Below, one piece after another: positions 6,593 to 13,985 of a stretch of DNA of 14,766 nt. Positions within the stretch are counted from its first letter, which is position 1, and every line of letters starts with the position of its first letter. Both the position numbers and the translations under genes were made by a program. Under the pieces are notes generated by a model that did no database searches, was not told where the DNA came from, and was given only the letters and a program-made list of their open reading frames with translations. Source of the stretch: Chloroflexota bacterium (lineage in GTDB: Bacteria; Chloroflexota; Dehalococcoidia; UBA2247; RBG-13-53-26); contig QMOF01000027.1 in NCBI GenBank assembly GCA_003650185.1, forward strand, positions 1 to 14,766. Reading direction: 5' to 3'.

Positions 6593-9500
6593 GTGGCGAA
6601 AGCGCTTCGGCTTCACGGTAAGCTTCTGAGGGCGTTCCTGCTGATGGCCTTCTTGGTCGGGCCGGTGTTGGGCCTGACCGGTCCGGCGCTGCGCTCAGGT
6701 GGCCCGGCAGCGATAGCGGCTGCGTCGGATCTCTCCGGTAGTGCGGCCGACCCTGACCCATCTGTGGTGTCTCTAGCAGTTGGGCTGACAGGCACGATCG
6801 GAACCGGCATCGTCACTATGGAACTGGACGGTGAGCAGGCGGTCTTGCTGGGGACATCGAAGGGGCTGTACATCGTCTCCGAAGGAGAATTGCTCTGTTT
6901 CATCCCCACCCCGGGAACGGTCACGGATGTCGTCAGCTTGGCCGACTCGACAGGAGATGGTCAGGCGGAGATAGCCCTGGCCGTCGATGATACCCATTTC
7001 CCCAACATCCGCTGCTATGATGGGGTGGACGGCGACAAGGTGTGGCAGTTTGCTCCCAGACAGGACGCCTTTCTTGAGAACGTACTGTGGACGGAGGTGC
7101 AGACTTCCACCTTTGATCTGGAAGCTGCCGCTGACGTGAACGATGATGGCTACGTGGATGTGGTGGCTACGTCAGGCTACTGTCTATACCTTCTGGATGG
7201 GCGCGATGGTCATCAGGTGTGGCGGTTTGATGCCGGGGGCAACCTGTGGAAGGTGACCTCTGTACCCGATGTGGATGGCGATGGCGTAGAGGACTTCGTG
7301 ACGGGTGCCCAGGCTGGGGTCATCTACCTGCTCAGCGGGCAGACGGGCGAGTTGCTTTGGGAGAGGAAGATAGCGGAAGAGTGTGTAGTCTTTGACGAGC
7401 AGGGCGGGATGTGGGCTACCATTGACAGGTCTGTGTGGGACATCGTGTCCGTGACGATCGAAGGCCGGGGCAAGATTGCCCTGAGCTCTGAGGACGGCAA
7501 GGTCCGCCTGGTGGACCTCGAGGATGGGAGTGTTGACTGGGAAACATCCGCCCTGTTTGACTGCAGTTCAAGCTTTCTGTACCGGTACTACAGCGGCAAG
7601 AACAAGATGCCGACCAGCCCTGGCGATGCCAATTTCTTCAACCTCAGGTTGTCGCTGGTGCCGGACATCAGCGGCGATGGCACTGGAGACCTGCTGGCCC
7701 AGGCCTATCTCGGGCAGGAGACGACCCAGGGAGGACCGGCGATGAACTCAGGGTTGTTTGCGCTCGACTCGGCATCGGGCGAAGTGTTGTGGGACAAGGC
7801 GCCGTTTAGCCTGGGATCTGCAGCCCGCATCAGCACGGTTGTCATAGATGAAGAGCAGTTTCTGCTTGTACCTCAAGCGCCCCGTGATTCAAGGGCAACC
7901 TTAGCACTGGTTTCCCTGGTAGATGGTGGGCAAGCAGAGACATTGGAGTTCGTATCTGGTGGATCGGCCAAGGAGAGCAGGTACTGGGTGCATCAGCGCG
8001 AGGATGGCAGCCTCATAGTCGCATCGGACTATGATGACCTTCTGTGTGTTTCCACGGAGGGCGAAGTGCTGTGGCACTACCCAAGGATAGGCGATGTTGG
8101 TGTGGCGGAGGGCGAGTTCACGGGCGATGAGACACCGGACATGCTTGTCTGGTCCAAGCAGCGTTTGCCTGGAGGGGAAGAGCAGTATGTTGCTAGAGTC
8201 CTTTACGTGGTGGATGGAGCCACCGGGGAAAGGCCCTGGTTGTACGAGGTACCCTATGACGACCTGGCAGAAATTGCCGGCATAGCGAACATACTGGTGG
8301 CACCTGATCTCGATAACGATGGCAAACAGGACATTGTCGGCTACGTTCAACCGCATGCGGAGGGGAGCTACGGGGAGGGGTACAGGTTAGCGGCGTTCAG
8401 TGGCGCTGACGGTTCCGTGCTGCTTGATCAGCCTGTAGTCAGCCAGACCTACTATGGCATGCTTGACGAGTTGTACCAGGCAAAACAGTCGTCGCCGGAG
8501 GAGTTTGTCTCTCTGGTGAATGCGACGCTGGCCAAGGGTGTCCAGCAGGCTTACTATGATATGTTTCCAGGCCTGGCCAGCAAGCCCTACCTCAAGAAGC
8601 AGGTGGATGACTTCGTTGGGCGCGTCCTTGACGAAAGGGGCGAGTATGACCAGGGCTGGCTGAACAGCCCGCAGTGGGTCGCCGATCTGGAGGAATGGCT
8701 GAATGACGGCAGTGAGTGGCGAAGGATCAACAAGAGGATAAGGTCACTGGACGTCATAGACCTGGGAGGAAGCCCGGCCTTGCTGGTGGGCTGCCGGCAG
8801 GATGTGTTCATGCTGGACACGGCGGGCGATCTTCTCTGGTTCAGGACCTACAACCCGTGGGTGTATGAAGACCCCTTCCTGCGCATCATCCCTGAGGAAT
8901 GGGCCTGTCAAGAAGGAGGGGAGAGATGGTACAGGTCGCTAGGCGATCTGAACCAGGATGGCGTGGGCGATCTCCTGGTCTGTGGCTGGGGAGAGATATT
9001 CACCAGTATCAGCGTGCTGGAGGAGAACCGGCTAGTTTTCAGTAGTGAGGACGCAGGGAGCCGAGTGCTGTTCATAGCAGAGGCAAACGAGGGGACGAAC
9101 CCTTCGCAGATCGATCTGGTGGGGGACGTTGATGGCGATGGCGTGGAAGAGGTCGTCTTTCCCCGCAACGAGGAGAACAAGGCTCCCGTGTATACCATAG
9201 CATCGCCGGTGACCGGCCAGGTCTTTCTGCAATGGGAGATGCACGGAGGCGAAGGTGACTTCAGTCACGACCTCTCGTCAGCCGACTTCGATGGCGATGG
9301 TTACGCGGATCACGTACTGTTCTGGAGATGGCGTCCGGACAGCGATAGACCAGAGGTCGAGGTCGCCAGCGGAAGAGACGGGAGTCCTCTGTGGCGGTTC
9401 AGTGACTTCCAGGAATCATGGCTGTTTGACAGCGTAGGCCTCCGGGGACTCATGCCAGCCGGGGGTATATCCGATGTGAATGACGATGGAATGCCTGACC

Positions 9501-10264
9501 TTGCTGTCATCAGGTTCCTCCACGACCAGCCCGGTGCGATAGTCAGTCTATACGACGTGGCTCACAACGAGTTGCTGAAGGAGATTGCCCTGGAAGAGAT
9601 CAACCAGAATGTGAAATGGGAGCGCCGCTGGCACCCTGGCGCCTCCATCAGGGAGATCGGAGACTGCAATGGCGACGGGGTAAGAGATCTGGCCGTGGTG
9701 ACCATGCTGACGGAGACTGCGGCAGGTGGCGATAGAGGAACCGGCTGGCCCAAGGAAGCGTGGCTGGTGGTGGTTGATGTGGCGAATGAAAGGGTTATTG
9801 CCGAGTTCAACATACTGGGTAGTCAGATACTGGAAGCAGGAAACGAGGGTGAGTTCGCCGCCCTCGTGCCAGGTGGGGGGATATATTTCTTGAACGTGCT
9901 CAACAGTCTCAGTATCACCACTCCAGCCGAGGGAAGCGACCAGTCCTCCCCGGTTGCTCTTGCCTGGGATGGCGTGCTGAGTGGCGCCTTCAATCAGGTG
10001 TTCATCGACGGTGCCGAGGTGGCCCGCACTAATGAGAACACGGTTCTCCTGGAAGTTGCTCGCGGCCAGCACGAGCTGGTTATTCGTTCTCTGGACGAGT
10101 ACGGGAGGGCCATATATGCAGCGGTGACCTTTGAAGTCCACAAGGGCCCTGGGGCTGTAGTCACGGCCTCTTCTGCGCTTGTGGTATCCTTGCTGGCTGC
10201 GGCGTCGCCCATTCTGTGGAAGAGGTTCAGGTCTCGACGCAGGAGGTTGCGGCATGAGCGATAG
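6593..10264 (+). CDS. Membrane-anchored FG-GAP/PQQ-like propeller protein (1223 residues)
   Basis: The start is GTG 6593 because GAAGG at 6580-6584 sits eight bases upstream; GTG 6587 also fits the frame but is too close. A basic N-terminus and hydrophobic stretch (about 11-30, LLRAFLLMAFLVGPVLG) form an export signal. Ten calcium-loop motifs of the FG-GAP/VCBS type (D.(D/N).DG...D) begin near residues 118, 181, 226, 358, 572, 785, 845, 898, 961 and 1024. They are interleaved with PQQ-like strands such as GELLW, GEVLW and GDLLW. This indicates one or more extracellular beta-propellers. Residues about 615-718 are a helical insertion without these motifs. Residues about 1105-1185 look like an Ig-like module, followed by a membrane helix (about 1188-1208) and the basic tail KRFRSRRRRLRHER. 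It is the first gene of an operon with an ABC-2 transporter, so it is probably that transporter's extracytoplasmic partner. This is inference; the substrate is unknown. Confidence 0.88.
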   Translation: MAKALRLHGKLLRAFLLMAFLVGPVLGLTGPALRSGGPAAIAAASDLSGSAADPDPSVVSLAVGLTGTIGTGIVTMELDGEQAVLLGTSKGLYIVSEGELLCFIPTPGTVTDVVSLADSTGDGQAEIALAVDDTHFPNIRCYDGVDGDKVWQFAPRQDAFLENVLWTEVQTSTFDLEAAADVNDDGYVDVVATSGYCLYLLDGRDGHQVWRFDAGGNLWKVTSVPDVDGDGVEDFVTGAQAGVIYLLSGQTGELLWERKIAEECVVFDEQGGMWATIDRSVWDIVSVTIEGRGKIALSSEDGKVRLVDLEDGSVDWETSALFDCSSSFLYRYYSGKNKMPTSPGDANFFNLRLSLVPDISGDGTGDLLAQAYLGQETTQGGPAMNSGLFALDSASGEVLWDKAPFSLGSAARISTVVIDEEQFLLVPQAPRDSRATLALVSLVDGGQAETLEFVSGGSAKESRYWVHQREDGSLIVASDYDDLLCVSTEGEVLWHYPRIGDVGVAEGEFTGDETPDMLVWSKQRLPGGEEQYVARVLYVVDGATGERPWLYEVPYDDLAEIAGIANILVAPDLDNDGKQDIVGYVQPHAEGSYGEGYRLAAFSGADGSVLLDQPVVSQTYYGMLDELYQAKQSSPEEFVSLVNATLAKGVQQAYYDMFPGLASKPYLKKQVDDFVGRVLDERGEYDQGWLNSPQWVADLEEWLNDGSEWRRINKRIRSLDVIDLGGSPALLVGCRQDVFMLDTAGDLLWFRTYNPWVYEDPFLRIIPEEWACQEGGERWYRSLGDLNQDGVGDLLVCGWGEIFTSISVLEENRLVFSSEDAGSRVLFIAEANEGTNPSQIDLVGDVDGDGVEEVVFPRNEENKAPVYTIASPVTGQVFLQWEMHGGEGDFSHDLSSADFDGDGYADHVLFWRWRPDSDRPEVEVASGRDGSPLWRFSDFQESWLFDSVGLRGLMPAGGISDVNDDGMPDLAVIRFLHDQPGAIVSLYDVAHNELLKEIALEEINQNVKWERRWHPGASIREIGDCNGDGVRDLAVVTMLTETAAGGDRGTGWPKEAWLVVVDVANERVIAEFNILGSQILEAGNEGEFAALVPGGGIYFLNVLNSLSITTPAEGSDQSSPVALAWDGVLSGAFNQVFIDGAEVARTNENTVLLEVARGQHELVIRSLDEYGRAIYAAVTFEVHKGPGAVVTASSALVVSLLAAASPILWKRFRSRRRRLRHER
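10241..10246 (+). promoter_or_regulatory. Ribosome binding site fixing the ABC ATPase start
   Basis: A perfect AGGAGG lies seven bases before ATG 10254 and inside the end of the propeller gene. It decides that start over an in-frame GTG at 10179, which has no comparable site, and implies coupled translation. Confidence 0.85.
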
Positions 10265-11192
10265 CCTGATGATCGAGACCAAGGGAATGACCAAGGAGTT
10301 TGGCAAGTTCGTCGCTGTTGATGGCATAGACCTCAGGATCGAGCGGGGCGCTGTCCATGGGTTCATCGGCCCGAATGGTGCCGGAAAGACGACCACGATC
10401 AAGATGCTGATAGGCGCCATCAGGTGCACCAGGGGAAGTGGCTACATCATGGGCCAACCTGTTGGCTCAGTGGCTGCCAAGAGACTCATCGGCTATTCGC
10501 CAGAGCACCCCGCTTTCTACCGCGAGATGAGTGCCCTGGACTACCTGGTCTACATGGCCCGTGTCTGTGGTGTTGCAGGGGATGTGGAGCGCAAGGCCAT
10601 CGATCTGCTGGACTGGCTGGAGTTAGGTAAGTTCACGGAAAGCAAGGTAGGAGGTTTCAGCGCCGGTATGAAGCAGAGACTGGGCCTGGCCCAGGCCCTC
10701 ATTCACGATCCGGAGTTGCTTATTCTGGATGAGCCGACGGCCAACCTTGACCCGACGGGACGGATGTCCATTCTCGGCAAGCTGAGGGAGACGTCGAAGG
10801 AACGGGGTGTAACCATCTTCATCAGCAGTCACATCCTGGGTGAGCTGGAGCATCTGGTCGACTCGGTTACGTTGATCAACAAGGGGCGCGTGGTGGCGGA
10901 GGACAGCATGCAGAACCTGAAGGAAGCTTATTCGAAGGACCGGTACGTTTTGAAGACGTCCGACAATGGCGCTGTACTGGATGCCATCAAGGCGCGAACC
11001 AGGTCACTGATCAGTGATAGCTGGATTGATGAGGGAGGCTTCATTCACCTGGTGAGTCAAGACGGAGTTTCTCTGAAGCGGCAGGTGGTGGAGGTGATCC
11101 GTGAAAGAGGGGCATTGCTGGACCACTTCAGCCAAGAAGAGGTAACCCTGGAGACGATCTACCGCAGGAAGATGGGACTGGAAGCGGAATGA
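10254..11192 (+). CDS. ABC transporter ATP-binding protein (ABC-2 export type)
   Basis: 312 residues. It hydrolyses ATP in the cytoplasm to drive the permease encoded next. Visible motifs are Walker A GPNGAGKT (39-46), a Q-loop position carrying Glu (YSPEHPAFY, about 81-89), signature FSAGMKQR (135-142), Walker B LLILDEPT (155-162) and switch SSH (191-193). Glu at the Q-loop is common in the ABC-2/NatA-CcmA-like group. After the nucleotide-binding domain there is a C-terminal extension of about 90 residues (EAYSKDRYVLKTSDNG onward), as in many ABC-2 ATPases. The start overlaps the end of the propeller gene by 11 bases and the stop overlaps the permease start by four (ATGA), which is strong evidence for one coupled operon. 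The fold and role are secure. The substrate is not identifiable from the sequence. Confidence 0.95.
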   Translation: MSDSLMIETKGMTKEFGKFVAVDGIDLRIERGAVHGFIGPNGAGKTTTIKMLIGAIRCTRGSGYIMGQPVGSVAAKRLIGYSPEHPAFYREMSALDYLVYMARVCGVAGDVERKAIDLLDWLELGKFTESKVGGFSAGMKQRLGLAQALIHDPELLILDEPTANLDPTGRMSILGKLRETSKERGVTIFISSHILGELEHLVDSVTLINKGRVVAEDSMQNLKEAYSKDRYVLKTSDNGAVLDAIKARTRSLISDSWIDEGGFIHLVSQDGVSLKRQVVEVIRERGALLDHFSQEEVTLETIYRRKMGLEAE

Positions 11193-12112
11193 GGTTTCAT
11201 GTCATCTTTGCCAAGACGTTGCATGACCTGCTGAGTCTGAAGAGAACGGCAGCGCTCGTCGTCATTGGCGTCCTGTTCACAGGCATCATGTCAGCTGTCT
11301 GGAGTCAGGGAATGAGTCGTCCCATGTCTCTCCAGATGCAGACTCATTACCTGGTTGATAACTTCACCCTTCTTGCCTTCATGTGGATAGCAGGTCTGTT
11401 CCTAGCGATCTCGGTGGCCGCCACCGCCGCTGGCTTCATCTCCAAGGAAGACACCGAGGGCACTCTTCTTATCATGGTGAGCAAGCCCATAAGCCGCGTT
11501 GATTTCGTGATGGGCAAGTTCCTCGCCCTGGTAGCCAACGCCATGCTGATACAGACGATAGTGCTGCTCTTGAGCGTTGTGATACTATGGATCGTGCTGC
11601 CCATCGACCCCCAGACCTTCGATGCGGTCTTCAGCCTGGTGCCCTGGATGCTTCTCTATTCACTTCTGGTGACTCTTGCCTTCGGGTCTATCGCGGTGGC
11701 CCTTTCCGCCCTGATGAAAAGCAGGGTGAAGATCACCATGGTGGCCATGCTCCTCATCATGGTGGTCTTCCTTGTCGGGATAGTGCCCAGGACGACATTC
11801 AGCGGTGCTTACGAGTCTTTCTATCTGTACTACCTCGATGGGGGCTACCACCTGGGCAACACCTTCACCATGCTCCTCGACCAGGCCGCAGCCGGCCAGA
11901 TGATGCCCCAGAACCAGCCCTTCATGACGGTCTTTGCCGGTACCTACAAAGGGATGCAAGAGAGCTTCGACCCCGATATCGGTGCCCTTCCGCCGTCGCT
12001 TGAGCTGACCAACTACGTCAGCCCTGTCATGTCCACAGCCATCTGGCTGACAATCTCTGCGGTAGCGATGGGACTGGCCGTCTGGGCCGTGCAGCGGAAA
12101 GAAGTGCACTAG
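11189..12112 (+). CDS. ABC-2 family transporter permease, NosY-like
   Basis: 307 residues with six predicted membrane helices at about 20-38, 59-82, 112-137, 150-172, 182-200 and 279-302. The cytoplasmic segment after helix 2, SKEDTEGTLLIMVSKPISR followed by VDFVMGK, is the ABC-2 hallmark (E..GTL..L.S.P.SR....GK) and closely resembles NosY-type permeases. A loop of about 75 residues between helices 5 and 6 faces the outside and is rich in Tyr, Gly and Gln; it could contact the propeller protein. The ATG overlaps the ATPase stop as ATGA, so the two are translated together and should form the membrane part of one transporter. Its stop shares the bases CTAG with the convergent nadA. The exported or handled substrate is unknown. 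Confidence 0.92.
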   Translation: MRFHVIFAKTLHDLLSLKRTAALVVIGVLFTGIMSAVWSQGMSRPMSLQMQTHYLVDNFTLLAFMWIAGLFLAISVAATAAGFISKEDTEGTLLIMVSKPISRVDFVMGKFLALVANAMLIQTIVLLLSVVILWIVLPIDPQTFDAVFSLVPWMLLYSLLVTLAFGSIAVALSALMKSRVKITMVAMLLIMVVFLVGIVPRTTFSGAYESFYLYYLDGGYHLGNTFTMLLDQAAAGQMMPQNQPFMTVFAGTYKGMQESFDPDIGALPPSLELTNYVSPVMSTAIWLTISAVAMGLAVWAVQRKEVH

Positions 12113-13020
12113 CCACCGAGCATCTTGTCTACAGCCGCCTTGGCCCTCAGGCGAGTCTCTTGAGGTACCTCCACCCGGGGGGACATCTCCTCCAGGCACC
12201 AGAGCACATTTTCCAGTCTGGTCAGTTTCATGGTGGGACAGATGGCTTGTTCTGAGATGGGAATGAACACCTTCTCCGGGTTCTCTTTCCTGAGGCGGTA
12301 GACCAGGCCGATCTCGGTGCCGACGATTATCTCTCTGGCGGCGGTGGCACGTGCGTGGCGGCACATGCCTCCGGTGCTCAGAACAAAATCGGCCAACTCG
12401 ATGACGTCGGGCCGACACTCCGGGTGCACCATGACTTCCGCTTGCGGATGCTGGCTTTTCAACCTGGCGATGTCAGCGGCCTGTATGCGGGTATGAGTGG
12501 GGCAGTAGCCGGGCCAGAGGACCATTTGTTTCCCGGTTTGTGCGGCCACGTAGTGGCCCAGGTACTTGTCGGGCACGAAGAGTATCTCCGTGGAGTCCAA
12601 TCCCCGTACCAGGTCGAGAGCATTGGCAGAGGTGCAGCATACATCCGACTCTGCTTTGACTTCGGCTGAGCTGTTGACATAACAGACAACTGTGGCTCCA
12701 GGGTGCTCGGCCTTCTTCTGGCGCAAGGCCTCGGCGGTGACCATGTCGGCCATGGGACAGCCCGCGTGCACGTGAGACAGCAGTACTACCTTGTCCGGGC
12801 ACAGTATAGCGGCCGTCTCAGCCATGAAGTGTACGCCGCAGAAAATGATCACCTCCGCCTGGGAGTCGGCCGCCCGCTGGCTGAGCTCCAAAGAGTCGCC
12901 CACAAAGTCGGCTATGTCCTGGATCTCCCCAAGCTGATAGTTGTGCGCCAGGATGATGGCCTTTCTTCTTGCCTTCAAGGCAGTGATTCTCTCGACCAGG
13001 CGATCACGTCCTTCGTTCAT
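12109..13020 (-). CDS. nadA: Quinolinate synthase NadA
   Basis: 303 residues, the length of the short bacterial/archaeal NadA type. NadA condenses iminoaspartate with dihydroxyacetone phosphate to quinolinate in NAD synthesis, using an oxygen-sensitive 4Fe-4S cluster. The three expected cluster cysteines are present: C88 (HAGCPMADM), C173 (GYCPTHTRI) and C261 (EQAICPTMK). Other NadA signatures include ILAHNYQ (23-29), GDSLELS, FCGVHFMAETA and MVHPEC. The start is the ATG at 13020, with GGAGGG at 13035-13030 nine bases upstream. Its first 17 bases overlap the end of fdhD, indicating a shared transcript. The upstream cysteine desulfurase could supply cluster sulfur, as NifS-like enzymes next to nad genes do in Bacillus. 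No nadB or nadC lies in this window. Its stop overlaps the convergent permease stop. Confidence 0.96.
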   Translation of the reverse strand: MNEGRDRLVERITALKARRKAIILAHNYQLGEIQDIADFVGDSLELSQRAADSQAEVIIFCGVHFMAETAAILCPDKVVLLSHVHAGCPMADMVTAEALRQKKAEHPGATVVCYVNSSAEVKAESDVCCTSANALDLVRGLDSTEILFVPDKYLGHYVAAQTGKQMVLWPGYCPTHTRIQAADIARLKSQHPQAEVMVHPECRPDVIELADFVLSTGGMCRHARATAAREIIVGTEIGLVYRLRKENPEKVFIPISEQAICPTMKLTRLENVLWCLEEMSPRVEVPQETRLRAKAAVDKMLGG

Positions 13021-13801
13021 CGCTCCTTACCCTCCATCTGCCGGAGTACACGTTCATTCTCTTTCCTCTGACCAGGCCGATCAGCGTTATACCCAGATCA
13101 TTGGCCAGCTTTACACCAAGGTCGGTGGGTGCCGAGATCGACACCAGCACTGGTATGCCTTTCCTGGCCACCTTGAGTAGCATCTCCGAGGACACCCTGC
13201 CGCTGATGACCATCACCCGGTCGTGTGTTGGGATTTCGCTCAACAGGCATTCGCCCACTACTTTGTCGATGGCGTTGTGCCTTCCGATGTCGTCGCTGAA
13301 TACCAGTATGCGGCCGGCATCGCATAGGGCGGCGCTGTGGATACCGTGGGTTGCCCTGTGCAGGTCGGAGTAGTCCTGGAACTGGTGCACCAGGCCGAAT
13401 ACGTCATCGGGGGATATAGTGAGTCCTGATTCCACTCTCATCTCGTGGTGAAGATCGGCGATGCCCTGGAGGAAGGGCCCGCTTCCGCAGCCTGATGTTA
13501 TCACCCGCCTGAGCAAGACCCCGCGGTCGGCGTCCCTGCCATCGTGCGTCTCCACCCAGACCAGCCCGCGCTTCTCATCGGCGACCACCTTCTTCAAGTC
13601 TTCCTTGCCCTTGACCAACCCCTCAGAGTGGAGGAAGCCAATGGCCAGTTGTCTGAGCCTGGTGGGAGAGCACAGCAAGGTTACCAGATCCTGGTTGTTG
13701 AAGGAAATGGTCAGGGCAAACTCGCTAACGACCATGTCCTCAGCGTTGCCTTGACCCGCGCCAGTGATACGCCAAACGGTGAGTTTCTGCGCCTCATCCA
13801 T
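13004..13801 (-). CDS. fdhD: FdhD, sulfurtransferase for formate dehydrogenase maturation
   Basis: 265 residues, normal for the family. FdhD takes sulfur from a cysteine desulfurase and passes it to the bis-MGD molybdenum cofactor before insertion into formate dehydrogenase. Signature segments are visible: SEFALTISFN (26-35), LAIGFLHSEGL (52-62), ITSGCGSGP (101-109), THGIHSAALC (151-160), SDDIGRHNAIDK (169-180), SGRVSSEM (200-207) and the C-terminal SAPTDLGVKLA. C105 occupies the catalytic loop, but the second cysteine of the CxxC loop of E. coli FdhD is Gly here (SGCGSG). ATG 13801 is the first possible start after an in-frame stop. It overlaps the end of an upstream MOSC-domain frame by eight bases, which suggests an ancestral MOSC-fdhD operon. 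GAGGAG at 13821-13816 is 14 bases upstream, rather far. No formate dehydrogenase subunit lies in the window. Confidence 0.95.
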   Translation of the reverse strand: MDEAQKLTVWRITGAGQGNAEDMVVSEFALTISFNNQDLVTLLCSPTRLRQLAIGFLHSEGLVKGKEDLKKVVADEKRGLVWVETHDGRDADRGVLLRRVITSGCGSGPFLQGIADLHHEMRVESGLTISPDDVFGLVHQFQDYSDLHRATHGIHSAALCDAGRILVFSDDIGRHNAIDKVVGECLLSEIPTHDRVMVISGRVSSEMLLKVARKGIPVLVSISAPTDLGVKLANDLGITLIGLVRGKRMNVYSGRWRVRSDERRT

Positions 13802-13985
13802 TAGTGTCGTCTGTTCTCCTCAACTCTATCCCGTCTCCTGCTTGGACCAACCCGCCACGGAGTACCCTGGCGAATACACCTTGCTGGGGCATAATGCAGC
13901 TACCGACCTCGCGGAAGATGGCGCACCTGGTATGGCACTCCTTACCGATCTGGGTGACCTCCAAGACGACCTCTTCGCCCGTCTC
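13794..13985 (-). pseudogene. MOSC-domain remnant (C-terminal half only)
   Basis: The 63 codons before the TGA at 13796-13794 read as the C-terminal half of a short MOSC-domain protein. They include GEEVVLEVTQIGKECHTRC, CIMPQQGVFARVL, then RGGLVQAGDGIEL. This is the family's characteristic end (LEVTQIGKECH..C, C(I/V)MP..G(I/V)FA(R/K)VL.GG.V..GD). MOSC domains bind or transfer sulfur in molybdenum-cofactor biology. A normal standalone member is about 140-150 residues, so the N-terminal ~80 residues are missing. The frame is open back to the TAG at 14063-14061 but contains no ATG, GTG or TTG until a TTG at 13964, inside the domain. Upstream codons overlap the desulfurase end in another frame. 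The stop overlaps the fdhD start by eight bases. I recognise the family from memory of its motif; a truncated gene is the simplest reading. Confidence 0.7.

Noticed and set aside
9548..10429. Minus-strand open frame of 293 codons opposite the propeller gene and the ATPase start.
   Set aside because: It lies wholly antisense to genes with clear domains and overlapping starts. Its composition (many His, Pro, Ser, Arg) is that of a shadow frame.
11660..12418. Minus-strand open frame of 252 codons bridging the permease and nadA.
   Set aside because: It crosses the antisense of the permease and an alternative frame of nadA, and is dominated by His, Arg and Gly with no recognisable motif.
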